Source: Albidovulum sp. (lineage in GTDB: Bacteria; Pseudomonadota; Alphaproteobacteria; Rhodobacterales; Rhodobacteraceae). Taken from it: a stretch of DNA of 64,000 bases. The position numbers were made by a program, and so were the translations under genes. Of the stretch, positions 32,963-41,704 are shown piece after piece. Where the stretch lies: the NCBI GenBank assembly GCA_030837785.1, contig JAUQYA010000120.1, positions 72,080 to 136,079 of the forward strand. Reading direction: 5' to 3'. A model generated the notes under the pieces. The model saw nothing but the letters and a program-made list of their open reading frames with translations. It was not told the origin of the DNA and made no database searches. Within the stretch, counting starts at the first letter, position 1; the number at the start of each line of letters is the position of its first letter.

Positions 32963-33834
32963 GCACCGCTGGCGGACATGAGCGCGAGGTCGATCCCGTC
33001 ACCGGCTACGACACGACGGGGCACGACTGGAACGGCATCAAGGAACTCAACACGCCGTTCCCGAAGATCGTGCTCGTGTTCCTGCTCATCGCCTTCCTCT
33101 ATTCGGTGGTGGCCTGGATCCTGCTGCCGGCCTGGCCCACCGGGCGCGACTACACACGCGGGCTTCTCGGGCTCGATCAGGGGCAGGCGGCGGTCAAGGG
33201 GTTCGAGGCGCTCGGCGGCCTGCGGCAGGGCTGGATGGCGCGGTTCGACCAGCCCGATTTCGCCGCGCTTGCCGACGATCCCGCGCTGATGGCCGAGGCG
33301 ATGCCGGCGGCGGCGCGGCTTTTCGCGGACAACTGCGCGGCCTGTCACGGCACCGGGGGCACCGGCGGGCCGGGCTTTCCGGTGCTGGCCGACCACTCCT
33401 GGCTCTGGGGCGGCGACCCCGGGACGGTGGCCGAGACGATCCGGGTCGGCATCAACTCCACCGACCCCGACGCCCGCTATGCCGAAATGCCAAGCTTCGC
33501 CGGACTGGCGCGGGAGGACCGCGAGGCGCTCGCCCGCCATGTCGCTGCCCTGCCCTCCGGCACGGCTGAAAAGGACGGCCCCGCGGCCGCGCTCTTTGCC
33601 GACAATTGCGCCGCCTGCCACGGCGACGCGGGCGACGGCGGGCTGATGAACGGCGCCCCCTCGCTGACCGACACCGCGACGATCTACGGCCAGGACGAGG
33701 CCACGGTCGCCGAAACGCTGCAGCAGGGGCGGAGGGGCGAGATGCCGTCCTGGAAGCCGCGGCTCGGTCCGGCGGAGATCAACCTGCTCGCGCTCTACGT
33801 GACGCGCCTCGGCGGCGCGGAGGCGGGGCAATGA
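32959..33834 (+). CDS. ccoP: Cytochrome cbb3 oxidase subunit III (di-haem c)
   Basis: A 291-aa membrane-bound di-haem cytochrome c. The N-terminal 'DTTGHDWNGIKELNTPFPK' region and one membrane helix (about 32-54) are typical of CcoP. Two haem motifs read 'DNCAACHG', one near residue 130 and one near 215, each followed by a Met-containing loop ('YAEMPSF', 'GEMPSW'). It accepts electrons from soluble or membrane cytochrome c. Overlaps ccoQ and the next small gene by four bases each. Confidence 0.95.
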   Translation: MSTAGGHEREVDPVTGYDTTGHDWNGIKELNTPFPKIVLVFLLIAFLYSVVAWILLPAWPTGRDYTRGLLGLDQGQAAVKGFEALGGLRQGWMARFDQPDFAALADDPALMAEAMPAAARLFADNCAACHGTGGTGGPGFPVLADHSWLWGGDPGTVAETIRVGINSTDPDARYAEMPSFAGLAREDREALARHVAALPSGTAEKDGPAAALFADNCAACHGDAGDGGLMNGAPSLTDTATIYGQDEATVAETLQQGRRGEMPSWKPRLGPAEINLLALYVTRLGGAEAGQ

Positions 33835-33989
33835 CCGCGCGGGCGCAAAGGCTTCTGGCGATCGCCGGGGCGGTGCTGGCGGCCGCCGTTTTCGTCGGTG
33901 CCAACGCCCATCTTCTGGCCGTCGCCATCGGCTCGCAACCCGGCTGTGTCGAAAAGGCCGCGGCGATGCCCGCGAAGCCGGCCTGCTGA
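33831..33989 (+). CDS. Small single-helix membrane protein, cbb3-associated, unknown
   Basis: A 52-aa predicted protein with a strong hydrophobic helix (residues 7-33, 'LLAIAGAVLAAAVFVGANAHLL') and two cysteines in the short tail (Cys39 and terminal Cys52). Its ATG overlaps ccoP's stop, so it is almost certainly translated with the oxidase. The size and position suggest a small accessory or assembly subunit. I do not recognise a named family. Confidence 0.65.
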   Translation: MTARAQRLLAIAGAVLAAAVFVGANAHLLAVAIGSQPGCVEKAAAMPAKPAC

Positions 33990-34000
33990 GGAGACGGACC

Positions 34001-34798
34001 ATGCTCGAACCGCTGCCGACGCTTCGACCGCCGTCCCGCCCGGAACCGGCCTTCGCCCGCCACCTGCCCGCCCGCGCCGCGCTCGGCTGGCTGGCACGCG
34101 GCTGGGACGATCTGCGCGCCGATCCCGGCTCGAGCCTCGCCTATGGCGGGTTTCTCATGGCGATCTCCTGGGCGGTCCTCTACGTGCTGCACGCCTCGGG
34201 GCTGCTCTATCTGGCCCTGCCGGCGGTTTCGGGCTTCCTGATCGTCGGCCCGTTCCTGGCGATCGGGCTCTACGAGAAAAGCCGACGGCGGGTGGCGGGC
34301 GGGCGGGCCTCGCTTGCCGACATGGTGGCGCTGCACCCCGCCTCGGGCGGGCAACTGGCCTATGCCGGCCTTTTCCTCGGCCTTCTCGTCCTTTTCTGGC
34401 TCCGGGCCGCGGATCTGCTCTATGCACTCTTCTTCGGCCTTACCCCCTTCCCCGGCGCGGAGGAAGCGTTGACCAACGCATTCACGACGCCCCGGGGATG
34501 GACGCTGATCGCGACAGGCACGCTGGTGGGCGGGCTGTTCGCAGCCTTCGCCTTCGCGGTCAGCGTCTTTTCCATTCCGATGCTCGTCTCCACCCGCAGC
34601 GATGCGCTGACCGCGATGGGCCTGAGCTTTGCGATGACCGTGCAGAACCTGCGCCCGATGCTGGCCTGGGGCGCCATCGTCATCCTGGGGCTCGGGGTTT
34701 CGGCGCTGACCGGGCTCGTCGGGCTCGTCGTCGTCTTTCCCGTCCTCGGGCACGGCACCTGGCATGCCTGGCGGGCGATCGCGGGAGGTGGCGAATGA
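34001..34798 (+). CDS. DUF2189-type integral membrane protein
   Basis: A 265-aa protein with about six hydrophobic segments and an N-terminal 'RAALGWLARGWDDLRADPGSSLAYG' pattern (about residues 26-50) typical of DUF2189 proteins, which are often annotated loosely as oxidase-subunit-like. It follows a good ribosome site (gaggaga) and overlaps ccoS by four bases. Its presence in a cbb3 operon suggests a role in oxidase assembly or membrane insertion; unproven. Confidence 0.8.
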   Translation: MLEPLPTLRPPSRPEPAFARHLPARAALGWLARGWDDLRADPGSSLAYGGFLMAISWAVLYVLHASGLLYLALPAVSGFLIVGPFLAIGLYEKSRRRVAGGRASLADMVALHPASGGQLAYAGLFLGLLVLFWLRAADLLYALFFGLTPFPGAEEALTNAFTTPRGWTLIATGTLVGGLFAAFAFAVSVFSIPMLVSTRSDALTAMGLSFAMTVQNLRPMLAWGAIVILGLGVSALTGLVGLVVVFPVLGHGTWHAWRAIAGGGE

Positions 34799-35001
34799 AC
34801 ATCTTCTTCCTCGTCCCGCTGTCGCTCGGGCTTGGGCTGATCGGGCTTGCGAGTTTTGCCTGGGCGCTCCGCACCGGGCAGTTCGACGACCCCGAGGGCG
34901 ATGCCTGGCGCATCCTGCCGACACCACCCGCACCGAAAGGAGAGACCGATGACGACCTGGCTTCCCAGCCTGATCACTGCGACACCCGCCGAGGGCTATG
35001 A
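34795..35001 (+). CDS. ccoS: cbb3-type oxidase assembly protein CcoS
   Basis: A 68-aa protein: one membrane helix (about residues 3-25, 'IFFLVPLSLGLGLIGLASF') followed by 'WALRTGQFDDPEGDAWRIL', the CcoS hallmark that includes 'QFDDPEG'. CcoS is needed for haem/copper insertion in cbb3 oxidases. The C-terminal 17 residues overlap the next gene in another frame, so this tail may be poorly conserved. Confidence 0.88.
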   Translation: MNIFFLVPLSLGLGLIGLASFAWALRTGQFDDPEGDAWRILPTPPAPKGETDDDLASQPDHCDTRRGL

Positions 35002-35173
35002 CCTTGCCGTCAAGCTTTCGCGCTATGCGGTCAAGCTCACCCAGCCCGACGCGGCTGTCCGCGACCGGCTCCGCCCGGAATACGCCGGCGATTCCGATGC
35101 GCTGATCGCGGTCAGCCAGGTCGTGGCCACGCATTTCGCCACCGTCGCGGCGGCCAACGGCTACTGGCGATGA
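34949..35173 (+). CDS. Hypothetical 74-aa protein in the cbb3 operon
   Basis: ATG 34949 has a clear ribosome site (aaaggaga) but lies inside the ccoS 3' end (53-base overlap). The protein is small and helical ('GYDLAVKLSRYAVKLTQPDA', then 'DALIAVSQVVATHFATVAAANG') without membrane segments, cysteines or a motif I recognise. Its stop overlaps the DUF6522 gene's ATG, so the three genes are coupled. Real gene on grounds of ribosome site and coupling; function unknown. Confidence 0.6.
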   Translation: MTTWLPSLITATPAEGYDLAVKLSRYAVKLTQPDAAVRDRLRPEYAGDSDALIAVSQVVATHFATVAAANGYWR

Positions 35174-35481
35174 GCCCCGTGGCCGGGATCGAGCGCGACG
35201 GCGACGGCTTCGTGATCGATGCCGCGCTGGTGGCCGAGATCCTCGGGATCGGCGTCGCGGAGGTGCGCGAGGGAATGCGCAGCGGCGCGATCACCACACG
35301 CTGCGAGACCGGCGAGGGCGCCGATGCCGGCCGCTGGCGGCTGACGTTTCATCACGGCGGGGTGGCCCGCAGGCTGGTCGTCGATGACGGTGGCAGGGTG
35401 CTGCGGCGCTCGGCCTTTCCCGCGCCCGGCCGGGCGGCGGCATCACCGCCGGTGGGCGGCACGGGCCGGCGCTCAGGCTGA
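35170..35481 (+). CDS. DUF6522-type small protein
   Basis: A 103-aa protein with 'IERDGDGFVIDAALVAEILGI' across residues 7-27, 'MRSGAITTRCETGEGADAGRWRLTF' in the middle, and 'VVDDGGRVLRRSAFP', which is the recurring pattern of DUF6522 proteins in respiratory gene clusters of alphaproteobacteria. ATG overlaps the previous stop. Its own stop overlaps the convergent ABC ATPase gene by nine bases, so no terminator separates the two operons. Confidence 0.75.
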   Translation: MSPVAGIERDGDGFVIDAALVAEILGIGVAEVREGMRSGAITTRCETGEGADAGRWRLTFHHGGVARRLVVDDGGRVLRRSAFPAPGRAAASPPVGGTGRRSG

Positions 35482-37278
35482 CAGGCTGAGGCCCCGCGCG
35501 TCTTCGGGCGCAACGAGGTGGCCGCCGCCGACGTCGACCAGTGCCTGCCGTGCCGGCCCCGAGCCCAGGGGCCAGACCGGGCTCGGGATTTCGCCGGCCA
35601 GACGCGGGGTGGGGCGGCGCGGACGGCGCGGGTCGGGCACGGGAACCGCCGCCAGAAGCCGCCGGGTGTAGCTGTGGCGGGGGTCGCCGAACAACTGCGC
35701 GCGGCTGCCCATTTCCACGATCTGCCCCAGATACATCACCGCGATCCGGTCCGAGATGTTCTCGACCACCGCCATGTCGTGGCTGATGAAGAGATAGCTC
35801 ACCCCCATCTCCTTCTGGAGGTCGCGCAGAAGGGCGAGCACGCGCGCCTGGATCGAGACGTCGAGCGCGGCGACGCTTTCGTCGCAGACGATGAGCCGGG
35901 GCTTGAGCGCGAGCGCGCGGGCGATGCAGATGCGCTGGCGCTGGCCGCCGGAGAACTGGTGGGGATAGCGCCGCGCGGCCGCTGCCGGAAGGTCCACGCG
36001 CTCCAGGAGGTCGTGCACGCGCGCGCGCTGTTCGGCGGGCGTGCCGATGCCGTGGATGGCCAGGGGTTCACGGATCAGTTCGCCCACCGTCATGCGGGAA
36101 TCGAGCGCGGCCATCGGGTCCTGGAACACGATCTGGAGATCGCGGCGAAGCGCCTTGCGCCCGGCGCCGTCCAACTCTCCCAGAACCTTGCCGCCGATCT
36201 CGATCCGCCCCGAATGCGGCACCAGCCCGACCAGCGCCTTGGCGAGCGTCGACTTGCCGCAGCCGCTTTCGCCGACAAGCGACAGCGTCTCGCCCCGGAT
36301 CACGTCGAACGAGACATGTTCGACGGCGTGGACCTGCGCCCTGACGCGGCCGAAGACGCCGGCGCGGATCGGGAACCGCACCGAGACGTCGTCGAACCGC
36401 ACGAGCACATCGCGTGCCGCGGGCGCCGGGCGGGGCGCCGCGGCCCCGATCCGGGGCACGGCGGCCAGAAGCTCGCGCGTGTAGTCGTCGCGCGGCGTCT
36501 CGAAAAGATCGACGGTCGCCGCGCTTTCGACCTCGCGGCCATCGCGCATGACGATCACCCGGTCGGCCATCTCGGCGACCACGCCCATGTCATGGGTGAT
36601 GAGGATCACCGCCGTCGACAACTCGCGCTGGAGGTCGCGCAGAAGGTCGAGCACCTCGCGCTGCACCGTGACATCGAGCGCGGTGGTGGGTTCGTCGGCG
36701 ATCAGCACGTCGGGGCGAAGCGCCAGCGCCATCGCGATCATCACGCGCTGGCGCATGCCTCCCGACAGTTCGTGTGGATACTGGTCGAGCCGCCGTTCCG
36801 GCTGCGACAGGCGCACCGAGCGCAGCGCCGCCAGGGCGCGGGCGCGAGCCTCAGCGGTCGGCACCGGGTCATGCGCCCGGATCGCCTCGGTCAGCTGCCG
36901 CCCGATCGTCATCACCGGGTTCAGCGCCGTCATCGGCTCCTGGAAGATCATGGCGATGCGGGCGCCGCGCAGCGCCTGCATCCGCGAGTCCGGCAGGGTG
37001 GTCAGCTCCGTCCCGCCCAGCCGGATCGAGCCCGCCGTCACCCGAACCGCCGGCTGCGGCAGAAGCCCCATGATCGCCAGCGCGGTAATCGACTTGCCCG
37101 AACCGCTTTCCCCGGCGATGGCCAGCGTTTCCCCCCGACGCAGGTCAAAGGAAAGGCCGCGCAAGAGCGGCACCGGCCCGGCCTCCGACCGGGCGGCGAC
37201 ATGCAGGTCGCGCACCGCCAGCACGACCTCCTGCGCGGCCGCGCCGGCGGTGGGGGAAGGCGGTTCGGGGCGCGTCAC
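35473..37278 (-). CDS. Fused dipeptide/oligopeptide-type ABC transporter ATPase (two nucleotide-binding domains)
   Basis: A 601-aa protein with two complete ATPase domains, equivalent to DppD and DppF joined. Walker A motifs are 'GESGSGKS' at 56-63 and 'GESGCGKS' at 336-343; signatures 'LSGGMRQR' at 171-178 and 'FSGGQRQR' at 442-449; Walker B 'LIADEPTTALD' and 'LIVCDESVAALD'. Note Ser for Pro after the catalytic Glu in the second domain, which is common in this family. It overlaps the acetamidase gene by four bases, so it belongs to the amide operon. Confidence 0.93.
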   Translation of the reverse strand: MTRPEPPSPTAGAAAQEVVLAVRDLHVAARSEAGPVPLLRGLSFDLRRGETLAIAGESGSGKSITALAIMGLLPQPAVRVTAGSIRLGGTELTTLPDSRMQALRGARIAMIFQEPMTALNPVMTIGRQLTEAIRAHDPVPTAEARARALAALRSVRLSQPERRLDQYPHELSGGMRQRVMIAMALALRPDVLIADEPTTALDVTVQREVLDLLRDLQRELSTAVILITHDMGVVAEMADRVIVMRDGREVESAATVDLFETPRDDYTRELLAAVPRIGAAAPRPAPAARDVLVRFDDVSVRFPIRAGVFGRVRAQVHAVEHVSFDVIRGETLSLVGESGCGKSTLAKALVGLVPHSGRIEIGGKVLGELDGAGRKALRRDLQIVFQDPMAALDSRMTVGELIREPLAIHGIGTPAEQRARVHDLLERVDLPAAAARRYPHQFSGGQRQRICIARALALKPRLIVCDESVAALDVSIQARVLALLRDLQKEMGVSYLFISHDMAVVENISDRIAVMYLGQIVEMGSRAQLFGDPRHSYTRRLLAAVPVPDPRRPRRPTPRLAGEIPSPVWPLGSGPARQALVDVGGGHLVAPEDARGLSLSA

Positions 37279-38234
37279 TCGAACACCGCCCTCGGCACGT
37301 AGAAGCTGACGACCACGTTCGGCATGTCGACGATTTCGGATACCCTCAGATCGCCGCAGGTGGACACCAGCATGTAGGCGTCGACCGGATCGAGCTTCTG
37401 GGTGGCACAGAGAAGGTCGATCATGTTCGCCACCGCATCCTTCGCCGCCGTCCAGAGATCGGGGCCGATGCCGGTGGTGGCCTCGTAGCCCCTGGCGTCG
37501 AGATGCCGGGTGACCGGGCCCGGCGTGGTGAAGCGCGGGGTCTTCAACGGCTGGCCCCTGATCACGTCCAGTGCCAGCACCACATCGAACGGGCTTTCGA
37601 TAGCGGTGCCGCAGACCTCGCCGTCACCCTGCGCCGCATGGGTGTCGCCGACGCTGAAGAGCGCGCCCTCCACCTCCACCGGCAGGTAGAGCACGGTCCC
37701 GGCGGAAAGGTCGCGGATGTCCATGTTGCCGCCCATCCGGCGCGGCGGGACCACCGAATGATGGCCCGCCTCGGCCGGCGCGTTGCCGATCGTGCCGGCG
37801 AAGGGCTTCAGGGGCACCCGCGCCGATCTGCTGAAAAGCGCAGGCTCGAGGCTCGTCGCGTCAAACTTCCAGACGTGGAGCGCGGGTTCGGTGAACTGGT
37901 CGGCGAGCAGGCCGAAGCCGGGAATGTTCGCCGTCCAGCCAAAGCCCGCGCCCTCGCGTTCCTGCGGGGTGAAGCCTTCGATCGTCACCTTCAGCACATC
38001 GCCCGGTTTCGCGCCGTCGACGAAGACCGGGCCCGAGACCGGGTTGATCCGGCCGAAGTCGAGCGCGCCCACGTCCTTGACCGTCGAGCGGGGGCCAAGC
38101 TGGCCCCCGGAACTGTCAAGGCATTGGAACAGGATCGTCTCGCCGGGCTCCGCCCTCAACGCCGGGGCGAAGGAATTGTCCCAGCCGAAATGGTGGCTCC
38201 GGGCATGGATCGTATGGTTGCAGTGCTTGCACAT
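37275..38234 (-). CDS. Acetamidase/formamidase family amidase
   Basis: A 319-aa FmdA/AmdA-type hydrolase. N-terminal 'HARSHHFGWDNSFAPAL' region, 'PGDVLKVTIEG', 'GGNMDIRDLSAGTVLYLPV' (split around residues 166-184), 'GDTHAAQGDGEVCGTAIE' and the C-terminal 'VSTCGDLRVSEIVDMPN' are family landmarks. It releases ammonia from short amides. It sits between the transporter ATPase and the binding-protein gene in an operon headed by amide-sensing AmiC/AmiR-like genes, so a short-chain or formyl-type amide is the expected substrate. Confidence 0.92.
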   Translation of the reverse strand: MCKHCNHTIHARSHHFGWDNSFAPALRAEPGETILFQCLDSSGGQLGPRSTVKDVGALDFGRINPVSGPVFVDGAKPGDVLKVTIEGFTPQEREGAGFGWTANIPGFGLLADQFTEPALHVWKFDATSLEPALFSRSARVPLKPFAGTIGNAPAEAGHHSVVPPRRMGGNMDIRDLSAGTVLYLPVEVEGALFSVGDTHAAQGDGEVCGTAIESPFDVVLALDVIRGQPLKTPRFTTPGPVTRHLDARGYEATTGIGPDLWTAAKDAVANMIDLLCATQKLDPVDAYMLVSTCGDLRVSEIVDMPNVVVSFYVPRAVFE

Positions 38235-38243
38235 CGCGCCCGC

Positions 38244-39854
38244 TCACTCCTTGATGAAGACGTAATCGTAGTTGACCGGGATCGAGACCGGATCGACGTA
38301 GAGCGCGTCATCGCCGCCCATCCGGGCGGATTTCATCGTGAAGCGCTGCTCGTTGAAGACCGGCGCCCAGGGCGCGTCCTCCATCACCGCCATGTAGATG
38401 TCGGACCACATCTTCAGCCGGTCGCCGGCCTTCGCCGGGTCGACGATGGAATCGGCCTCGGCCGCCTTGGCATCGAGCGCCTCGTTGCAGTACTTCGCCC
38501 AGTTCCAGCCGCCCTCGACGGCGCCGCCGCAGCCGAGGATCGGGCCGTAGAAGTTGGCCGGGTCGGGGAAGTCGGCGATCCAGGCCATGCCGCCCGACCA
38601 GATCATCGGCGCGGTGCCGGCACCGCCGGCCTCGATCACGTTGGCCTGGGCCAGCGACTTGATCGCCGCGTCGATGCCGATCGCCTTCAGGTCCTGCTGG
38701 ATCGCCTGGGCGATGCGCGGGTTCGGGTCGGTGTTCATCGCGTAAAGCTCGGTCGTGAAGCCGTCGGCATAGCCGGCATCGGCCAGAAGCTTCTTCGCCC
38801 CCTCCGGATCATAGGGATAGCCGGCATAGTCCCTGGTATAGCCCGGCATCGTCGGCGGCAGCGGCTGGTTGGCGGGAACCGCGCGGCCGTTGATCACCTG
38901 GACGATCCGGTCCTTGTTGATCGCCATGTTCACCGCGCGGCGCACCTCGACCTTGTCGAAAGGGGCCTGGGTCACGTTCATCGTGACATAGCCGGTGTGA
39001 AGCTGGCCGCCCTCGACCACCAGCGCCTTCTGCTCCGGATCGGACATCACCTCGACGAACTTCGCCGGCGGGATGCCGTCGCCCGGCACGTCCACCTCGC
39101 CGTTCTGGGCCCTGAGGAGCGCGACCACCGGCTCCTGCCCGACCTCGACGGTGAAGCTGTCCAGATAGGGCACGCCCTCGATCCAGTAGTCTGGGTTCCT
39201 CTCGAACACCAGACGCTGGCCCAGCGTCCATTCGGTCAGCCGGAAGGCGCCGGTGCCCACGGGCTTCTTGCCGAAATCGGCGCCCTCGGCCTCTACCACT
39301 TCCTTCGGCACGACGAAGGAGAAGTTGAGCGCCATGACATGCAGGAAGGTGGCGTCGGGGCGCGACAGCTTGAAGACGACGGTGCTGGCATCCGGCGCCG
39401 ACAGGCCCGAAAGCCCCTCGGCGGTGCCGGCGGCGGCGGCATCGAAGCCGTCGATCATGGCGAAGAAGCCCTGTCCGGGCGACTGGGTGGCGGGGTTGAC
39501 CACGCGGTTGATCGACCAGACCACATCCTCGGCCGTCATCTCGCGGCCGTTGTGGAACTTGACGCCGGGGCGCAGGTGGAAGGTGTAGGTCAGCCCGTCC
39601 TCCGACAGGTCATGGCTTTCGGCAAGGCCGGGACGCAGCACGGTGGTGCCGGGCTCGTAGTCCATCAGCCCGTCGAAGACCGACTTGATCATCGACCAGT
39701 TCTGCCAGTCGTAGCCGATCGCGGGGTCGAGCGTGGCGACATCGTCCTTGTAGGTGACGATCATGTTGCCGCCGTGGTTCGGCTCGGCGCTCTGGCCGAG
39801 CGCAGGGAACGCCATGAGCGCGGCGAGCGCGGTGGACAGGACCAGTCTTTTCAT
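38244..39854 (-). CDS. ABC transporter substrate-binding protein, peptide/nickel family
   Basis: A 536-aa periplasmic protein (SBP family 5) with a Sec signal peptide (residues 1-22, 'LVLSTALAALMAFPALGQ'). Characteristic features are 'LRPGLAESHDLSEDGLTYTFHLRPGVKFHNG' over about 73-103 and 'TAEDVVWSINRV'. Ribosome site 'gggagag' precedes the ATG. In the amide operon it probably binds the amide or a related compound for the DppBC-like permeases. Confidence 0.93.
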   Translation of the reverse strand: MKRLVLSTALAALMAFPALGQSAEPNHGGNMIVTYKDDVATLDPAIGYDWQNWSMIKSVFDGLMDYEPGTTVLRPGLAESHDLSEDGLTYTFHLRPGVKFHNGREMTAEDVVWSINRVVNPATQSPGQGFFAMIDGFDAAAAGTAEGLSGLSAPDASTVVFKLSRPDATFLHVMALNFSFVVPKEVVEAEGADFGKKPVGTGAFRLTEWTLGQRLVFERNPDYWIEGVPYLDSFTVEVGQEPVVALLRAQNGEVDVPGDGIPPAKFVEVMSDPEQKALVVEGGQLHTGYVTMNVTQAPFDKVEVRRAVNMAINKDRIVQVINGRAVPANQPLPPTMPGYTRDYAGYPYDPEGAKKLLADAGYADGFTTELYAMNTDPNPRIAQAIQQDLKAIGIDAAIKSLAQANVIEAGGAGTAPMIWSGGMAWIADFPDPANFYGPILGCGGAVEGGWNWAKYCNEALDAKAAEADSIVDPAKAGDRLKMWSDIYMAVMEDAPWAPVFNEQRFTMKSARMGGDDALYVDPVSIPVNYDYVFIKE

Positions 39855-39881
39855 CTTTTCTCTCCCGTTGGCTTGGTTGGT

Positions 39882-40802
39882 TCAGCGAATGCGGATGCGC
39901 GGGTCGATCGCCGGGGCGACGAGATCGGCCAGAAGGTTGCCGATGACGATGGCAAGGGCGGAGACCAGGGTGACGCCCATGATGATGGGAATGTCGACGC
40001 GCTGGATCGCCTGCCAGGCGAGCTGGCCGATGCCGGGCCAGCCGAAGACGCTTTCGACGACGACGATGCCGGACATGAACATGCCGATGTCGATGCCGAT
40101 CATGGCGACGATCGGCAGGATCGCATTGGGCAGCGCATGGCCCAGCACCACCCGGGCCCGGCCGAGACCCTTGGCCCGCGCGGTGCGGATGAAGTCGGCC
40201 CTGAGCATGTCGAGCATCGAGGAGCGCATGATCCGCGAATACCAGCCGGAGCCGAGGATGCCGAGCGTCAGCGCCGGCAGCACCAGATGCGCCGGCGTAC
40301 CGTAGCCGCCGATTGGGAACCATCCGAGCTTGACCGCGAAGACATAGAGCAGCAGGAGCGCCACCACGAACTGCGGCGCGGAAACGGTGACGAAGCTCGA
40401 CAGCATCAGCACATTGTCGAGCGCCCTGCCGCGATTGAGCGCGGCGACCACGCCGAGCGTCAGCCCGATCAGCAACTCGCAGAGGATCGCCGCGACCATC
40501 AGGAGGAGCGTCGCCGGCAGGCGCGAGAGGAGAAGGTCCGCCACCTCGGTCTTCTGGAGGTAGGAGCGGCCGAAGTCGCCCTGCGCCAGGTTCCACAGGT
40601 AGCGGCCGTATTGCACGAGGAAGGGCTGGTCGAGCCCGAGCTGGCGGCGGATGCTTTCCACCGTCTCGGCGGTGGCCGAACGGCCGGCGATCTGGCGCAC
40701 CGGATCGGCCGGCAGGACATAGAGCAGCAGGAAGGTGATGAACGAGACGCCCAGAAGGATCAGCGCGGACTGGACCAGGCGGCGCGCGACATAGGCCAGC
40801 AT
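39882..40802 (-). CDS. ABC transporter permease, DppB-like
   Basis: A 306-aa permease. The ATG at 40802 overlaps the DppC-like stop (TGATG); the open frame extends further upstream but is antisense-like noise there. N-terminal 'AYVARRLVQSALILLGVSFITFLLLYVLPADP' (residues 3-34) and the 'RTARAKGLGRARVVLGHALPNAILP' coupling loop are typical. About six membrane helices. Confidence 0.92.
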   Translation of the reverse strand: MLAYVARRLVQSALILLGVSFITFLLLYVLPADPVRQIAGRSATAETVESIRRQLGLDQPFLVQYGRYLWNLAQGDFGRSYLQKTEVADLLLSRLPATLLLMVAAILCELLIGLTLGVVAALNRGRALDNVLMLSSFVTVSAPQFVVALLLLYVFAVKLGWFPIGGYGTPAHLVLPALTLGILGSGWYSRIMRSSMLDMLRADFIRTARAKGLGRARVVLGHALPNAILPIVAMIGIDIGMFMSGIVVVESVFGWPGIGQLAWQAIQRVDIPIIMGVTLVSALAIVIGNLLADLVAPAIDPRIRIR

Positions 40803-41704
40803 CAGTCGCGCCCCTGTTGCGTCGGGTCGAGGATGTCGCGCAGCGCGTCGCCGACGAGGTTGAAGGCCAGCGCCAGCGCGAGGATCGCCGCGCCGGGGAT
40901 GAAGACGAGCCAGGGCGCGGTCTGGAAATAGGTCTGGTTCTCGAAGATGATGTTGCCCCAGGAGGGGGTCGGCGGCTGCACGCCCACGCCGAGGTAGCTG
41001 AGCGTCGCCTCCAGCAGCACCGTGGTCGAGATGCCGAGCGTGCCCCAGACGATCAGCGTCGGCACCAGATGCGGCAGGATGTGGCGGAAGAGGATGCGCC
41101 CGGGCCCCGCGCCGAGCGTCCTCTCGGCAGCGATGAAGTCGCGTTCGGCCAGGGACGAGGTCTGGGTGAAGATCACCCGCGCGGTCTGCACCCAGTTCAC
41201 GAAGGCGATCACCATCGCCACGATCCAGAGCGAGGGCGAAAAGATCGCCGCGAGGCAGATCGCCAGCAAAAGCGCCGGGAACGCCATCATCAGGTCGGTG
41301 AAGCGCATCAGCACCGCACCGGCGAGGCCGCGGAAATAGCCCGCGGTCACGCCCACCAGCGTGCCGATGACAAGCGCGGCGCCGTTGGCGACGATGCCGA
41401 TCAGCAGCGAGGTCCGCGCGCCGAACAGCAGCCGCGAGAACAGGTCGCGGCCGAGAAGGTCGGTACCGAACCAGAACGCGGGTCCGGGCGGCAGCGGCGC
41501 GCCCTCGATCGTCAGCCCGTCGAAATGCTGCTCGTTCGGGTCGTAGGGGACGATCCACGGCGCAAGCACCGCGCCGGCAACGCAGAGCGCGATGATCAGC
41601 AGGCCCATCACCGCCAGCTTGCGCCGCGCCAGCCGGCGCCAGAGCGACGGGGCGGTTTCGGGCAGCGCCGCCGGCTCAGGCGAGATCGACACGTTTGCCG
41701 TCAT
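40802..41704 (-). CDS. ABC transporter permease, DppC-like
   Basis: A 300-aa permease with an N-terminal cytoplasmic leader, first helix at about 32-53, and 'GTDLLGRDLFSRLLFGARTSL' near residues 80-100, the DppC family mark. The coupling loop 'AERTLGAGPGRILFRHILPHLVP' lies near 192-214. It overlaps the AmiR-like gene by 29 bases at its 5' end and DppB by one base at its 3' end. Confidence 0.92.
   Translation of the reverse strand: MTANVSISPEPAALPETAPSLWRRLARRKLAVMGLLIIALCVAGAVLAPWIVPYDPNEQHFDGLTIEGAPLPPGPAFWFGTDLLGRDLFSRLLFGARTSLLIGIVANGAALVIGTLVGVTAGYFRGLAGAVLMRFTDLMMAFPALLLAICLAAIFSPSLWIVAMVIAFVNWVQTARVIFTQTSSLAERDFIAAERTLGAGPGRILFRHILPHLVPTLIVWGTLGISTTVLLEATLSYLGVGVQPPTPSWGNIIFENQTYFQTAPWLVFIPGAAILALALAFNLVGDALRDILDPTQQGRD

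Noticed and set aside
35473..35481. Nine-base overlap of convergent genes as a possible frameshift
   Set aside because: Both genes have normal lengths and intact C-termini; a short tail-to-tail overlap is common in compact genomes.
37503..40931. A 1142-codon open frame on the plus strand opposite the amide operon
   Set aside because: It is Arg/His/Asp-rich antisense translation of four genes with clear family motifs on the minus strand; long shadow frames are expected at this GC content.
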